Origin: Corynebacterium sp.
Lineage (GTDB): Bacteria > Actinomycetota > Actinomycetes > Mycobacteriales > Mycobacteriaceae
DNA: 37,979 nucleotides
Direction of reading: 5' to 3'
NCBI RefSeq assembly: GCF_030532965.1
Contig: NZ_JAUNKC010000031.1
Coordinates: 1 to 37,979, forward strand
The notes under the pieces were generated by a model, which saw only the letters and a list, made by a program, of their open reading frames with translations, did no database searches and had not been told where the DNA came from. Every line of letters begins with the position of its first letter. Positions within the stretch are counted from its first letter, which is position 1. The translations under genes and the position numbers were made by a program. Of this stretch, positions 26,701-33,310 are shown in pieces.

Positions 26701-28453
26701 CAATTTGGGACAAAACTTCTTGCCCGCCCATCACCGTGATATCACCGCTGCGAATAGTTGCCCCACCTGGCGGCCCTTCACCACGAGCTCCGTAGCCGGG
26801 CGAAAACTCTTGCGGCAGCATATTCCGTTCGGTGCCGGGAACACCAGTGAAAGCCTTGTTATATTTCGATCCTATTTGCACATTCGGGCTGGAGTCACGG
26901 TAATCATTAAAGGTTAGTTGTGCTGCTGGATCATTGGTGTCCGCCCCGGTAAAGCCTTGGACTTCTAAGTTCCGAATCTGCATTTTTTTAGCAAGAACCC
27001 AACTATTGTCTCCTTGCACCCCGAAATCAAGAATCGTCGGAACAGGCACAAAAACTTTAAAGGAATGAGAAACCGCAAAGGCTTTTCCTGCAGGAATCGG
27101 TGTAGCGCTTGGTTGGATTAATTTAGTGGGATAGGTAATTAACGAAAGATCTGCACCGCTAATGGTGATCGGAACTTCTTCAACAGCAAGCTGCCCACCA
27201 CCATCTATACTTCTAGCTGGCACACCTGCATACGAGATAGTACCGGCGTCACGTACCGCATTTTCTGGTGTCGCAGCCACTCCTGCATAGCGATGCCTCT
27301 GGTTGGGGCTTGGGATCGAGTAGAAGTTATCGTTATATGCTAAACGAACGCCGTATTTTTCTTTATTGTCCCGAATTTGCTGGCGTTGCTGTGGGGTGAG
27401 ATTGGGAAATAAGGTTTCCAAATCCATGCCTAGCGTGAATCTAATGTCACCCACGGCAGGCATAGTCCCTTTACCACCAGACGGTGCGGACAGCAATAGG
27501 CTGTAATCAAGCCGCTTACATACCAGTTGCCGATTCCAGGGACAAGGCTCAGACGCTGGACCATATACGTACCCTGCGTTTTCCTTATCGAAAACGCCGT
27601 TGATGGACATATCCCATTTCGGGCGCGAGGATACCCGCACCACAGGCAGGTTCCCTTCTTCAACACTAAACGGTTGCTGCCCATCAAGTTCTAGTATCGC
27701 TGACACCGGTTTAACTTCAGCGTTATTGTGAAGAAGGTTTGAAACCTTAACCGTGATTGGGACTTTAACCAACTGCCGGGGTGCGAAATTGACCTTACAA
27801 GACAGTTCTTGCTCGGGAAGCGCATCAACCGAGGTGCTAGTAATTGGCAGTGGTGGATACGTAATTTTCTTCGGGGTAAGCGTGGACCCGGCTAGACAGT
27901 TACCTGGGATTTCAGGAAGCTCCAGCCCTTTAGGAAACCGAATCTTTATCGTGGGATTGTCTCCGTCATCGACATTCATCCGATAACTCAGTTGATAAGT
28001 GATCGTGTCGTTAGTCCGGACTATGCCATTCTTCTCAGCACTGTCATAACCCGCGTCGTTGGTTCCGTCGAAAGGCGCAACACCGTCATTCAGGACTTCT
28101 ACCTCAAGATCCAGTGGCGCGTTTAGTTGGCTGTTGTGAAGATTGTAATCTTCGTCAGCAGGCTTCGGTCCCGTATCGGAAGGCGCGTCATTTCCCCCAT
28201 TCGGTGACGCTGGTACGATAGCAAGCCCCGGCTGCGGAGTAGCAGGCGCTTCCGGAGGGCCATCCGGTTCTTCAGGATCTGTATAGGACGACTCAATAGA
28301 CGCGTCAGATACGCTGGGCTGGGCTTGCACTATGGGCGTGCCGGACGCAACCAGGGGCGTGATGGTAATAAGAGTCAATATCTTACGCCAGCCCCTCCAT
28401 TTACTTCCGTTTTTCAATTCTCTTTTCCTTAGCAGCAAGCTCACCTTGACCAC
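20765..28453 (-). CDS. Giant LAxTG surface protein with SdrD-B-like and eleven DUF5979-type domains
   Basis: This is an exported cell-wall protein of about 2550-2562 residues. A signal peptide (ILTLITITPLVASGTPIVQA) is followed by about 1100 residues of mostly beta-rich, DUF11-like adhesin sequence (for example NDTITYQLSYRM). An SdrD B-type domain follows near 1165-1290 (IGDYTWLDMNRDGIQGE), then eleven DUF5979-type domains (about 1290-2460), a hydrophobic stretch (IIPGILAVVGLLVVPVV), a Pro-rich linker, LAQTG near 2529, a membrane span and RRRS. Domains 5-6-7 and 8-9-10 are two copies of an A-B-C trio, and 11 is a D type, paralogous to the end of the smaller protein. The start is uncertain: GTG at 28453 or 28444, or TTG at 28417, which has AAGGA well placed upstream and gives a cleaner signal peptide. 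The likely role is adhesion, with a long self-crosslinked stalk. Confidence 0.88.
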   Translation of the reverse strand: MVKVSLLLRKRELKNGSKWRGWRKILTLITITPLVASGTPIVQAQPSVSDASIESSYTDPEEPDGPPEAPATPQPGLAIVPASPNGGNDAPSDTGPKPADEDYNLHNSQLNAPLDLEVEVLNDGVAPFDGTNDAGYDSAEKNGIVRTNDTITYQLSYRMNVDDGDNPTIKIRFPKGLELPEIPGNCLAGSTLTPKKITYPPLPITSTSVDALPEQELSCKVNFAPRQLVKVPITVKVSNLLHNNAEVKPVSAILELDGQQPFSVEEGNLPVVRVSSRPKWDMSINGVFDKENAGYVYGPASEPCPWNRQLVCKRLDYSLLLSAPSGGKGTMPAVGDIRFTLGMDLETLFPNLTPQQRQQIRDNKEKYGVRLAYNDNFYSIPSPNQRHRYAGVAATPENAVRDAGTISYAGVPARSIDGGGQLAVEEVPITISGADLSLITYPTKLIQPSATPIPAGKAFAVSHSFKVFVPVPTILDFGVQGDNSWVLAKKMQIRNLEVQGFTGADTNDPAAQLTFNDYRDSSPNVQIGSKYNKAFTGVPGTERNMLPQEFSPGYGARGEGPPGGATIRSGDITVMGGQEVLSQIEISGSLPELPADISLVTCDAWDKTRLHLMRKDIPASKHRNIFLQGVPSNGQPVWISGYNNIADGSGGTRWATSASEVPAIKVQYAAESGSPGNNSDCYDNNIQWYDNPEDVPGNDAGELAKGVFTGVGRVRIHTVLPGPVANSVSVGAGSRIAISIAQKVAKTDNPPGDIIPNWVSLKEVPNQNLDLQGVLADKKSAKVSSYDPAKHSGAAGDRLIYGSVQARIDKTVRKGTSGSFSDTPPQLQGEDTVEYQIRPTITSPSSARGSHTDVWVEDCLPKALVYRNASRKPSVIEEGSTPGDAKIGVTQAPGEAAGTNACAADETYLRWEFPQHEVNTEIEPIILEAQVREAADSGTFNNVAYVWAADDASLRKVRRNDAQIQITNPAGIKLAKEALTPVVQLNDANNQNKELNKWRVRVTNTLPRATNVSDVDIIDVLPRMGVAAPGETQTNFSGDFDYVETVVKKGNEKPNQTVKILFTKNTTISPDPKHPSNGAAGATTWCDSAENGQKVSGTGECPANAGEVTGLRVQRPGVFEPNEVVEFDVHMVGIGNAAGDVYVNQVAASATGFSQTVGPIPRPERVIAATIGDYTWLDMNRDGIQGERTDEPALGNIDVTLTGTDDLGNPVNRQTKTSGDGAYLFEKLRAANQDGYVISFSKPAHHERTVKGDGAAVNTDSNADAGTGQSDPIVLEAGDDNRSIDAGYYALGQLIVEKRITGPGTTFAAGDSFEFGIECTTGAGQQLKETRRISFQAGETTKQAAPVPNIPVGSTCNVTERTVGKSDSVAGQLQPQQVTIAYNAQNPAQSGATAVISNNYTGSKLKIVKRLAGDESGKDQVRNKTFSFDVTCLAANTDDKILERRNVQITGEGETIIANEGMPGDVLLPLGARCFAVETENHGAVTAVSDHPSIDNPAVVTASDAEQTMAITVVNTYGKPAAPFKITKQVVANGSTGDDTFQISYACDVEGKQTEEAAAPVVPAQGKVPVTAGQTTVVGFFPIGTECRVAGEDLADRDGYALAQNLGTRAQVAENTGAEVTVTNTYTRKQGSFQVTKAINGLQDQAQGQTFEVSYECVDPKAQPGSPAITGRLQVPADGSETSPLLPEGSVCRLQETPVANRVTGFTEVASFDPSDSVVIGTAPAVTEVTLTNDYTRDIGSFGLIKKVVVDGQPQPSDEPFQVSYTCGGKTGIVDVKGDGTTPTVVGDIPTGTTCTFTETLKQRDGYDVVSQFNPAQVVIAQKDQVVPVTLTNTYVRENGGFSISKVIDGNAAALAPDSFTFNYQCVGDDAQRTKHNGKVTVTKTEPIKTVADVPTGTCTITEEAHTIKDGRVDVAFSVNGQVAQPADTATITVTKGATAQVSATNTYIADEGTFEVVKVVTADRDKELLADKTFVVDYQCTPSFPGAPAQPGELTITEGKSAVSPSMPVGTECTITERPVEDERFTWTAPQPQRVVVGNAQQPARVEVRNEYVRKTNRVAVIKKVIVGTAVTPTQETFAVDYTCGDKKGTLDVVGDGKTQAVIGDIPTGTVCTLKEKNQNRDGYTLNAVFAPASRIDVGTAPIDPVVLTNTYTRDVGSLRISKVVTGAAAALAPRSFTFGYECVGDDAAKTRISDTVTVSANNSVTISDIPTGECTVTEHDSAVANATLATSISVGGGETTATKSVTTQVAKGVTVDIKAENSYAPVLSKFGVLKQATADFDDNLLADKEYRFSYTCAAPFEGVAGARGTLTVKADGTTAWSDEMPVNSTCTITEEAAPHEGFEWVAPTPQEVTVGNDPVTVTFDNAYRRETGTFAVRVHVYGWPWFKKDKFYVNYSCTDPRGQIYKEQMAVTGDSTVVQIPRRFPLGTTCEVDQDQPSAKRPLFVHTYEGDSKFTIESATKVPVYEMSNTYVTIIPGILAVVGLLVVPVVNAVTKPAPPAPPVIAPQKEQEPTGPKADGLKVGKGIKKLAQTGTSETVLALGLLGLVLLLLGSLVIRRRS

Positions 28454-28681
28454 TAGCTGAGAAACCCAACCTGAACCTACATAGATTAAGAAAAACTAAA
28501 CTAGTAAAACTCACGCTAGATTCCCGCAATGACTACGGTGAACAAGATAAAAATTACATACGCAATAATACTAGCCTTAATTAATACTAATTTTCAAGGT
28601 AGATTTAAATAAACATGAAGCCATTAAAGTGTTAAGTTTTTAGAGCCCCCATGCGCCACATCTTAAGGAAGTCCCGGCACG

Positions 28682-28728
28682 AAAAAAGCCCGTTGCCGAC
28701 CGACATTTTTAGTCAGCGGGCAACGGGC
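28682..28728 (-). terminator. Intrinsic terminator of rplKA
   Basis: GCCCGTTGCC pairs with GGCAACGGGC, and six T follow on the minus strand. It lies 40 nt after the rplA stop. Between it and the surface-protein start (28454-28681) there is only AT-rich DNA that should hold that gene's promoter; no clear pair of elements stands out. Confidence 0.92.
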
Positions 28729-28767
28729 ACACGCCATCACAGTGTGTTACGCGGTTATTTCACCACA

Positions 28768-29472
28768 TTAGGCGGTGAAGTTCTTCTGGATCGAAGGATC
28801 AACAGGGATACCAGGACCCATGGTGGAAGCAATGGTTGCCTTCTTGATGTAGACACCCTTTGCGGACGATGGCTTGATACGGTTGATTTCGTCGATCAGC
28901 GCACCGTAGTTCTCAGCAAGTTGCTCAGCGGTGAAGGAAGCCTTACCGATGATTGCGTGCAGGTTAGCTGCCTTGTCAACGCGGAAGGAAATCTTACCGC
29001 CCTTAACCTCGGCAATAGCCTTGGTTACGTCGGTGGTAACGGTGCCGGTCTTTGGGTTAGGCATCAAACCACGTGGACCAAGAACGCGGGCAACCCGACC
29101 GACCTTAGCCATCTGGTCTGGGGTAGCGATAGCTACGTCGAAGTCGGTCCAGCCCTCGGTGATCTTTTCAATCAAGTCATCCGAACCAACGGCGTCTGCA
29201 CCAGCAGCTTTTGCCTCGGTTGCCTTTTCGCCAGCTGCGAAAACAACAACGCGAACGGACTTACCGGTACCGTGTGGCAACGAAACGGTGCCGCGAACCA
29301 GCTGGTCTGCCTTACGTGGGTCAACACCCAAACGCACTGCAACGTCGATGGTTGCGTCGAAGTTCTTGGAGGAGGTCTCCTTAGCCAGCTCAGCTGCCTT
29401 CAATGGGGTGTAGAGACGACCCTTGTCAATCAATTCTGCTACGGCCTTGTAAGCCTTAGACTTCTTGCTCAT
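28768..29472 (-). CDS. rplA: 50S ribosomal protein L1
   Basis: L1 forms the mobile L1 stalk of the large subunit and often represses its own operon. The 234-residue protein has the usual length and landmarks: [57 protein letters not shown] and the C-terminal [11 protein letters not shown]. It follows rplK after 79 nt on the same strand and ends at a strong terminator, so rplKA is a two-gene operon here. Confidence 0.98.
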   Translation of the reverse strand: MSKKSKAYKAVAELIDKGRLYTPLKAAELAKETSSKNFDATIDVAVRLGVDPRKADQLVRGTVSLPHGTGKSVRVVVFAAGEKATEAKAAGADAVGSDDLIEKITEGWTDFDVAIATPDQMAKVGRVARVLGPRGLMPNPKTGTVTTDVTKAIAEVKGGKISFRVDKAANLHAIIGKASFTAEQLAENYGALIDEINRIKPSSAKGVYIKKATIASTMGPGIPVDPSIQKNFTA

Positions 29473-29551
29473 TAGTTAAATCCTTTTACTTCTCAAATGG
29501 ATGTTGTGGTGCGGGCCGAAGCTGGCCCTGCCACATGAAACGGTGGAAGGT

Positions 29552-29983
29552 TTAGCCTTCAACCTCAATGCCCATGGAACGAGCGGTACCTTCAATGATC
29601 TTCGCAGCAGCGTCGATGTCGTTTGCGTTGAGGTCTTCCAACTTGGTCTGGGCGATCTCTTTGATCTGATCCTTGGTAACCTTGCCCACCTTCTGGGTGT
29701 GCGGCACGCCGGAGCCCTTTTGCAAGCCAGCAGCCTTCAGCAGTAATTTAGCTGCCGGTGGAGTCTTCAGCTTGAAGGTGAAGGACTTGTCTTCGTAAAC
29801 GGTGATTTCAACCGGAACGACATTGCCCCGCTGGGATTCGGTTGCAGCATTGTATGCCTTACAGAATTCCATGATGTTGACGCCATGTGCACCAAGCGCT
29901 GGACCAACTGGTGGTGCTGGGTTAGCAGCACCGGCATCAATCTGAAGCTTGATTAGGCCAGCGACCTTTTTCTTTGGAGCCAT
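29552..29983 (-). CDS. rplK: 50S ribosomal protein L11
   Basis: L11 binds the GTPase-associated region of 23S rRNA with L10/L12 and is needed for the stringent-response sensing of stalled ribosomes. The 143-residue protein starts [20 protein letters not shown], with the proline-rich [20 protein letters not shown] signature and the C-terminal RNA-binding domain ([12 protein letters not shown]). AGGAAGAGG lies upstream of the ATG. Unusually, it is not next to nusG: 1.85 kb with an opposite-strand gene lies between them. Confidence 0.98.
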   Translation of the reverse strand: MAPKKKVAGLIKLQIDAGAANPAPPVGPALGAHGVNIMEFCKAYNAATESQRGNVVPVEITVYEDKSFTFKLKTPPAAKLLLKAAGLQKGSGVPHTQKVGKVTKDQIKEIAQTKLEDLNANDIDAAAKIIEGTARSMGIEVEG

Positions 29984-30005
29984 CTTTTACCTCTTCCTAT
30001 GTTAA

Positions 30006-30070
30006 CGAGGCACATGCAACCACTGGATATGATGGTCCAACCACTGGTCACGCCCCGTCCGGATGCCTCG
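30006..30070 (-). promoter_or_regulatory. Structured rplK leader element with a direct repeat
   Basis: A 7-bp perfect stem (CGAGGCA / TGCCTCG on the minus strand) closes a 65-nt element just upstream of rplK. Inside it the 10-mer CCAGTGGTTG occurs twice, 21 nt apart (30038-30047 and 30017-30026). The position suggests ribosomal-protein autoregulation, for example by L1 or L11. A -10-like TAAAAT lies upstream at 30144-30149. Confidence 0.5.
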
Positions 30071-30225
30071 CAATCCATTGAAGTTTTACTAAAGCCACCG
30101 GGGATGAAAAATGAATAATGCGTGTATGCACACGCGGTGACTCATTTTACCGCAGATAGCGAATATTCCCTAATCGACCATTACTTTTCGATAAAACCAT
30201 GCCAACTATACACATCGTTATGTAG

Positions 30226-30555
30226 CTAACCGAAAAGGATGGGATCTTTACTGTCGACAATGTAATTAAGCAGTTCGATGACATGAGTCTTGGGTTCAAG
30301 GCCTTAATCGTGGAATTTTAAATTTCGGTTACACCAGTACAGAATGCAATGCCCATTCTTTTGGCGTACCGCAACCCGGCAAACGGAGAGTGCGTCTCTT
30401 CCCCCTTGCATTCGCCAATGCGGCCGCATCTCCACCAAGGTGACGTGTGTTGGCGTAATATCTACATCAAACCTCAATTGATCCCAGCTCTCTTCAGCGA
30501 TCTACTCATCGCACCATTTGCGAACAACCTTTAAATCTAATTCTGGTATAGCCAT
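30226..30555 (-). pseudogene. DUF3024 gene inactivated by two in-frame stops
   Basis: Reading the minus strand in one frame from ATG at 30555 gives MAIPELDLKVVRKWCDE, a TAG at codon 18, IAEESWDQLRFDVDITPTHV, then VEMRPHWRMQGGRDALSVCR, ILYWCNRNLKFHD, a TAA at codon 84, and a tail ELLNYIVDSKDPILFG before the true stop. The RP-W...LYW-RNLKFH...DPI-FG series is the DUF3024 pattern, and 109 codons is the usual family length. Everything but the two stops (30502-30504 and 30304-30306) is intact, so this is a recently decayed gene. DUF3024 has no known function. No full-length replacement is visible in this window. Confidence 0.82.
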
Positions 30556-30886
30556 AGCTTCCAGACTATGCAAAAAGCTAGCGCACGGTATGCGGCCGGG
30601 TATTTTTAAACTTCAAAAATCGCCGTTAACTTCCTAAAAATGCAGATTCCTGATCTACACGCACCTAAAATCGATAGCCAAGTACGAATCCAGTTAGATT
30701 ACCTTCATCGATCATAGGCTCTGATAACGTGGCAATTTCCGTTTCCGCCGATCGAGAACTTTAACCTTGTGATAACACCGTCTCGTCGCCCTACATCTCA
30801 ATTAGGACAAACTTTGGTTCGAAAAACTCAATGTTGAACTGATCACGTTTTCGCAGGTTACATATAGATAATCAGGTTGCTCGCTA

Positions 30887-30915
30887 TTTGCAAAAGCTTT
30901 AGAGTCGACTAATAT
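30887..30915 (+). promoter_or_regulatory. Predicted promoter of the 208-residue secreted protein
   Basis: TTTGCA (30887-30892), 17 nt, and TAATAT (30910-30915), about 80 bp upstream of the GTG start. Confidence 0.4.
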
Positions 30916-30994
30916 TAGCACCACATAAAATTTACCCTTGGCTAACGACCCATTTCCTTAAGCCAAGATTCGCCTTTCGGAAAGGATTTATTCA

Positions 30995-31621
30995 GTGTTC
31001 AAGCGTTTTGGTCCAGCTCTCACCGCCGGATTGATGGCAGCATGTATCATCACCGCTGCCCCAGCTGACGCCCAGGCAAATCGCCTCATCAACAAAGACT
31101 GCTCCGCCGTTGATACCCCTGTATCAATTGCAGTGAGCCGCGACAATCAGGCTCTTGCCCCGGAAGCACCTGTCCAGGTAAACGATGAGCTGACCTATAC
31201 CATTAAGATAACAAACAAAGGCGAGCCGGATAACGAAGGAACAGTCGGCCCTATCGTTATTGAAAAGTTCCGCATCGACGGGGTGGACGATGCCTCAACC
31301 TTAGACAAGACTACGTGGCCCGATCCAAAGAATCCGTTTGATATTGGTGTGGGTCAGACTGCCACATCTGTTTTACCTGGATATAAAGTAACCGCTGAAG
31401 AGGTTAACAAGGGTGTGGTTACGCGCACGTTTGAAATCCCTGTATCCACCAATAATGGAAACGCCAATACGTGCTCCGTTTTAGTTGAAACCTCCCATAC
31501 CCTTCCACGCAAAGACCAAAGCAGCAGCGGCCCACTGATCGGTGGCATTGTGGCAGCAGTCGCGGTAGTTCTCGCGGTTTTGGGTGGCATTGCGGCGTGG
31601 TTCGCTGGATTGTTCCGCTAA
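30995..31621 (+). CDS. Secreted, C-terminally membrane-anchored protein
   Basis: This 208-residue protein starts at GTG (30995) with GGAAAGGA 8 nt upstream. It has a clear signal peptide (MFKRFGPALTAGLMAACIIT, cut after DAQA). A single beta-rich domain of about 130 residues follows, containing VNDELTYTIKITNKGEPDNE, a strand pattern typical of DUF11-like surface domains, and two Cys that may bond. A Ser-rich linker and a C-terminal membrane span (GGIVAAVAVVLAVLGGIAAW) end in FAGLFR; no sortase motif precedes the span. It sits alone on the plus strand between rplK and nusG, with its own promoter and a shared bidirectional terminator. Function unknown; it may partner the surface proteins encoded nearby. 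Confidence 0.85.
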   Translation: MFKRFGPALTAGLMAACIITAAPADAQANRLINKDCSAVDTPVSIAVSRDNQALAPEAPVQVNDELTYTIKITNKGEPDNEGTVGPIVIEKFRIDGVDDASTLDKTTWPDPKNPFDIGVGQTATSVLPGYKVTAEEVNKGVVTRTFEIPVSTNNGNANTCSVLVETSHTLPRKDQSSSGPLIGGIVAAVAVVLAVLGGIAAWFAGLFR

Positions 31622-31782
31622 TCACTAGCTCACATTTTTCATAGGGCTGACCCTGAAAATAAAACAAACGCATTCCTCGCCTCGTTTCCGGCACTTGGGG
31701 TGCTACCCTCACCCAGCCTAAGCCGAAATTTTAGACACCTAGGGCGTAAAAGCAGAATTTCTTTTGCCCACCTAACGTCGTA

Positions 31783-31814
31783 AAAGCGCCCACACTTTAT
31801 CGTGCGGGCGCTTT
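31783..31814. terminator. Bidirectional terminator between nusG and the secreted-protein gene
   Basis: AAAGCGCCCACAC and GTGCGGGCGCTTT pair over 13 positions with one mismatch or wobble. The A/T ends of the stem serve both directions, for the plus-strand secreted-protein gene and for minus-strand nusG. Confidence 0.8.
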
Positions 31815-31837
31815 AAACATCGAAAAGCAACGGTGGT

Positions 31838-32659
31838 TTAAGATACTTTTTCCACTTGATCGAAGGTCAGATCCACTGGGGTCTCACGGCCGAAGATGGA
31901 CACAAGGACCTGAAGCTTGCCGTTTTCTGCGTCGATGGAAGAAATCGTCGCGGAGACGGAGGCGAACGCACCGGTGAGGATGGTGACAGCCTCGCCGACT
32001 TCGTAATCCACGGATACCTGTGGCGCGCCGGTGTCGGTAGGCATGGCGACAACCTTTTCCCCATCAGGGGTTTCGGCGGCAGCGCCCTCAGCGGCGGCGT
32101 TTTGCGGCAGGAGGAACTTGGCAACGTCGCGGTGCTTAACCGGGGTGGCATTGCCCTCATTGCCCACGAAGGAGGTCACGCCTGGGGTTTCCCGAACCAC
32201 GGACCACGCGCGGTCGTTAATGTCCATGCGCACCAGCACGTATCCCGGCAGCAGCTTGCGCTTGACCATCTTGCGCTTGCCGTCTTTGATCTCTACCGCC
32301 TGCTCAACGGGCACCACGATTTCGAATATGGAATCCTCCACCTCAAGGGTCTGGGCACGCATGTCAAGGTTGGTTTTCACCTTGTTTTCGTAGCCGGAGT
32401 AGCACTGAATGATGTACCACTGGCCGGGTTGCTTCTTTAGTTCGCGGGTAAAGGCACGTAGCCGGGCCTTGTATTCGCTATCTTCCTCAGCCGGGGTGCT
32501 GGCCTCGGTGGCGTCGGCGGTTTCGGCAACGGCGACGTCAGCGGCCTCTGCTGCCTCCACAACGGTTTCAGGCGCTGCGGTTTCGGTGGCTTCGCTGTTG
32601 GTGGTGGCTTCTGCTTCTTCGAAGGCCGCCGCGAAGGAGTCTAGGTTGTCCTCGCTCAT
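31838..32659 (-). CDS. nusG: Transcription antitermination/termination factor NusG
   Basis: NusG binds RNA polymerase and couples it to Rho or the ribosome. The 273-residue protein has an actinobacterial acidic Ala/Glu-rich extension (about residues 1-75). The NGN domain follows ([50 protein letters not shown]) and then a C-terminal KOW domain ([20 protein letters not shown]). A spacer rich in Ala/Glu lies between the domains. It lies downstream of secE, but a terminator-like hairpin intervenes and a TAGCAT hexamer (32702-32707) may give it its own promoter. Confidence 0.97.
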   Translation of the reverse strand: MSEDNLDSFAAAFEEAEATTNSEATETAAPETVVEAAEAADVAVAETADATEASTPAEEDSEYKARLRAFTRELKKQPGQWYIIQCYSGYENKVKTNLDMRAQTLEVEDSIFEIVVPVEQAVEIKDGKRKMVKRKLLPGYVLVRMDINDRAWSVVRETPGVTSFVGNEGNATPVKHRDVAKFLLPQNAAAEGAAAETPDGEKVVAMPTDTGAPQVSVDYEVGEAVTILTGAFASVSATISSIDAENGKLQVLVSIFGRETPVDLTFDQVEKVS

Positions 32660-32762
32660 TGTTTTTCTCCTTGAGGTATGTGGAAGTTTTTTGTTGTTTC
32701 TATGCTATCCGAAAGCCGAAAATTCGCTTTTCGACGCCCACACTACTGGTGGTCACTGGGGC

Positions 32763-32802
32763 AAAAATGATCCCGCCGTCCACGTGGGATTTTCGGCGGG
32801 AT
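32763..32802 (-). terminator. Terminator between secE and nusG
   Basis: ATCCCGCCG pairs with CGGCGGGAT over 9 bp, and CATTTTTG follows on the minus strand. It lies 26 nt after the secE stop, so the usual secE-nusG read-through may be reduced. Confidence 0.7.
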
Positions 32803-32827
32803 TGTAATAGCTAAGTACTGATGTTAC

Positions 32828-33151
32828 CTACCTGGTAAGTACCTTTTCAACTCCTAGACCAGCGAGGAAATCCACCCCGGCCACGAGCGCGGTCAAAACG
32901 ATCAGGAAGGCAAAAACAATGACGGTGTAATTGACCATTTGCTTCGCGGTTGGCCAAATAACCTTCTTCATTTCGGAGACAACCTCAGGAACGAAGGCCA
33001 CTACCTTATTGGGGCCTTTTTCTTCCGGCTCGATTGTTGCCTTAGCCTGTTTCGCCTCGTAGGAGGCGGTGGAGGTAGTGCTAGCGCCTGAAAGTTGACG
33101 CTTACCGGTAGGGCGTACGCTGCCTACCTGGTTTGGCTTTTCTTCGCTCAC
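32828..33151 (-). CDS. secE: Preprotein translocase subunit SecE
   Basis: SecE is an essential membrane subunit of the SecYEG channel. The protein is 107 residues from GTG at 33151, chosen because GAGGAG lies 4-6 nt upstream; a frame reaching 33223 has no such site. The cytoplasmic N-terminal half is basic and variable, and the conserved amphipathic region and single span are plain: EVVSEMKKVIWPTAKQMVNY followed by a hydrophobic helix (TVIVFAFLIVLTALVAGVDF). It lies between the 1087-residue unknown gene and nusG. Confidence 0.95.
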   Translation of the reverse strand: MSEEKPNQVGSVRPTGKRQLSGASTTSTASYEAKQAKATIEPEEKGPNKVVAFVPEVVSEMKKVIWPTAKQMVNYTVIVFAFLIVLTALVAGVDFLAGLGVEKVLTR

Positions 33152-33310
33152 GGCTCTCCTCGGTTCTACGTTTTTAAATATTTGCGCATTTAGCTTTGTG
33201 TTTAAGTGTATGTTCATTGCCACTTAGCTAAAGCTCACAGTTTTTCGACTATACCAAATACCCTACTGATTTCACTACTTGGCTCAGCCGCAGCACGCTT
33301 GACCGGCACG

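Noticed and set aside
30349..30534. A 61-codon plus-strand frame between rplK and the secreted-protein gene
   Set aside because: It is the antisense shadow of the DUF3024 pseudogene, whose family motif is clear on the minus strand.
10307..31621. Mobile element origin of the accessory genes (transposase, integrase, flanking repeats)
   Set aside because: No transposase, integrase or terminal repeats were seen at any junction.
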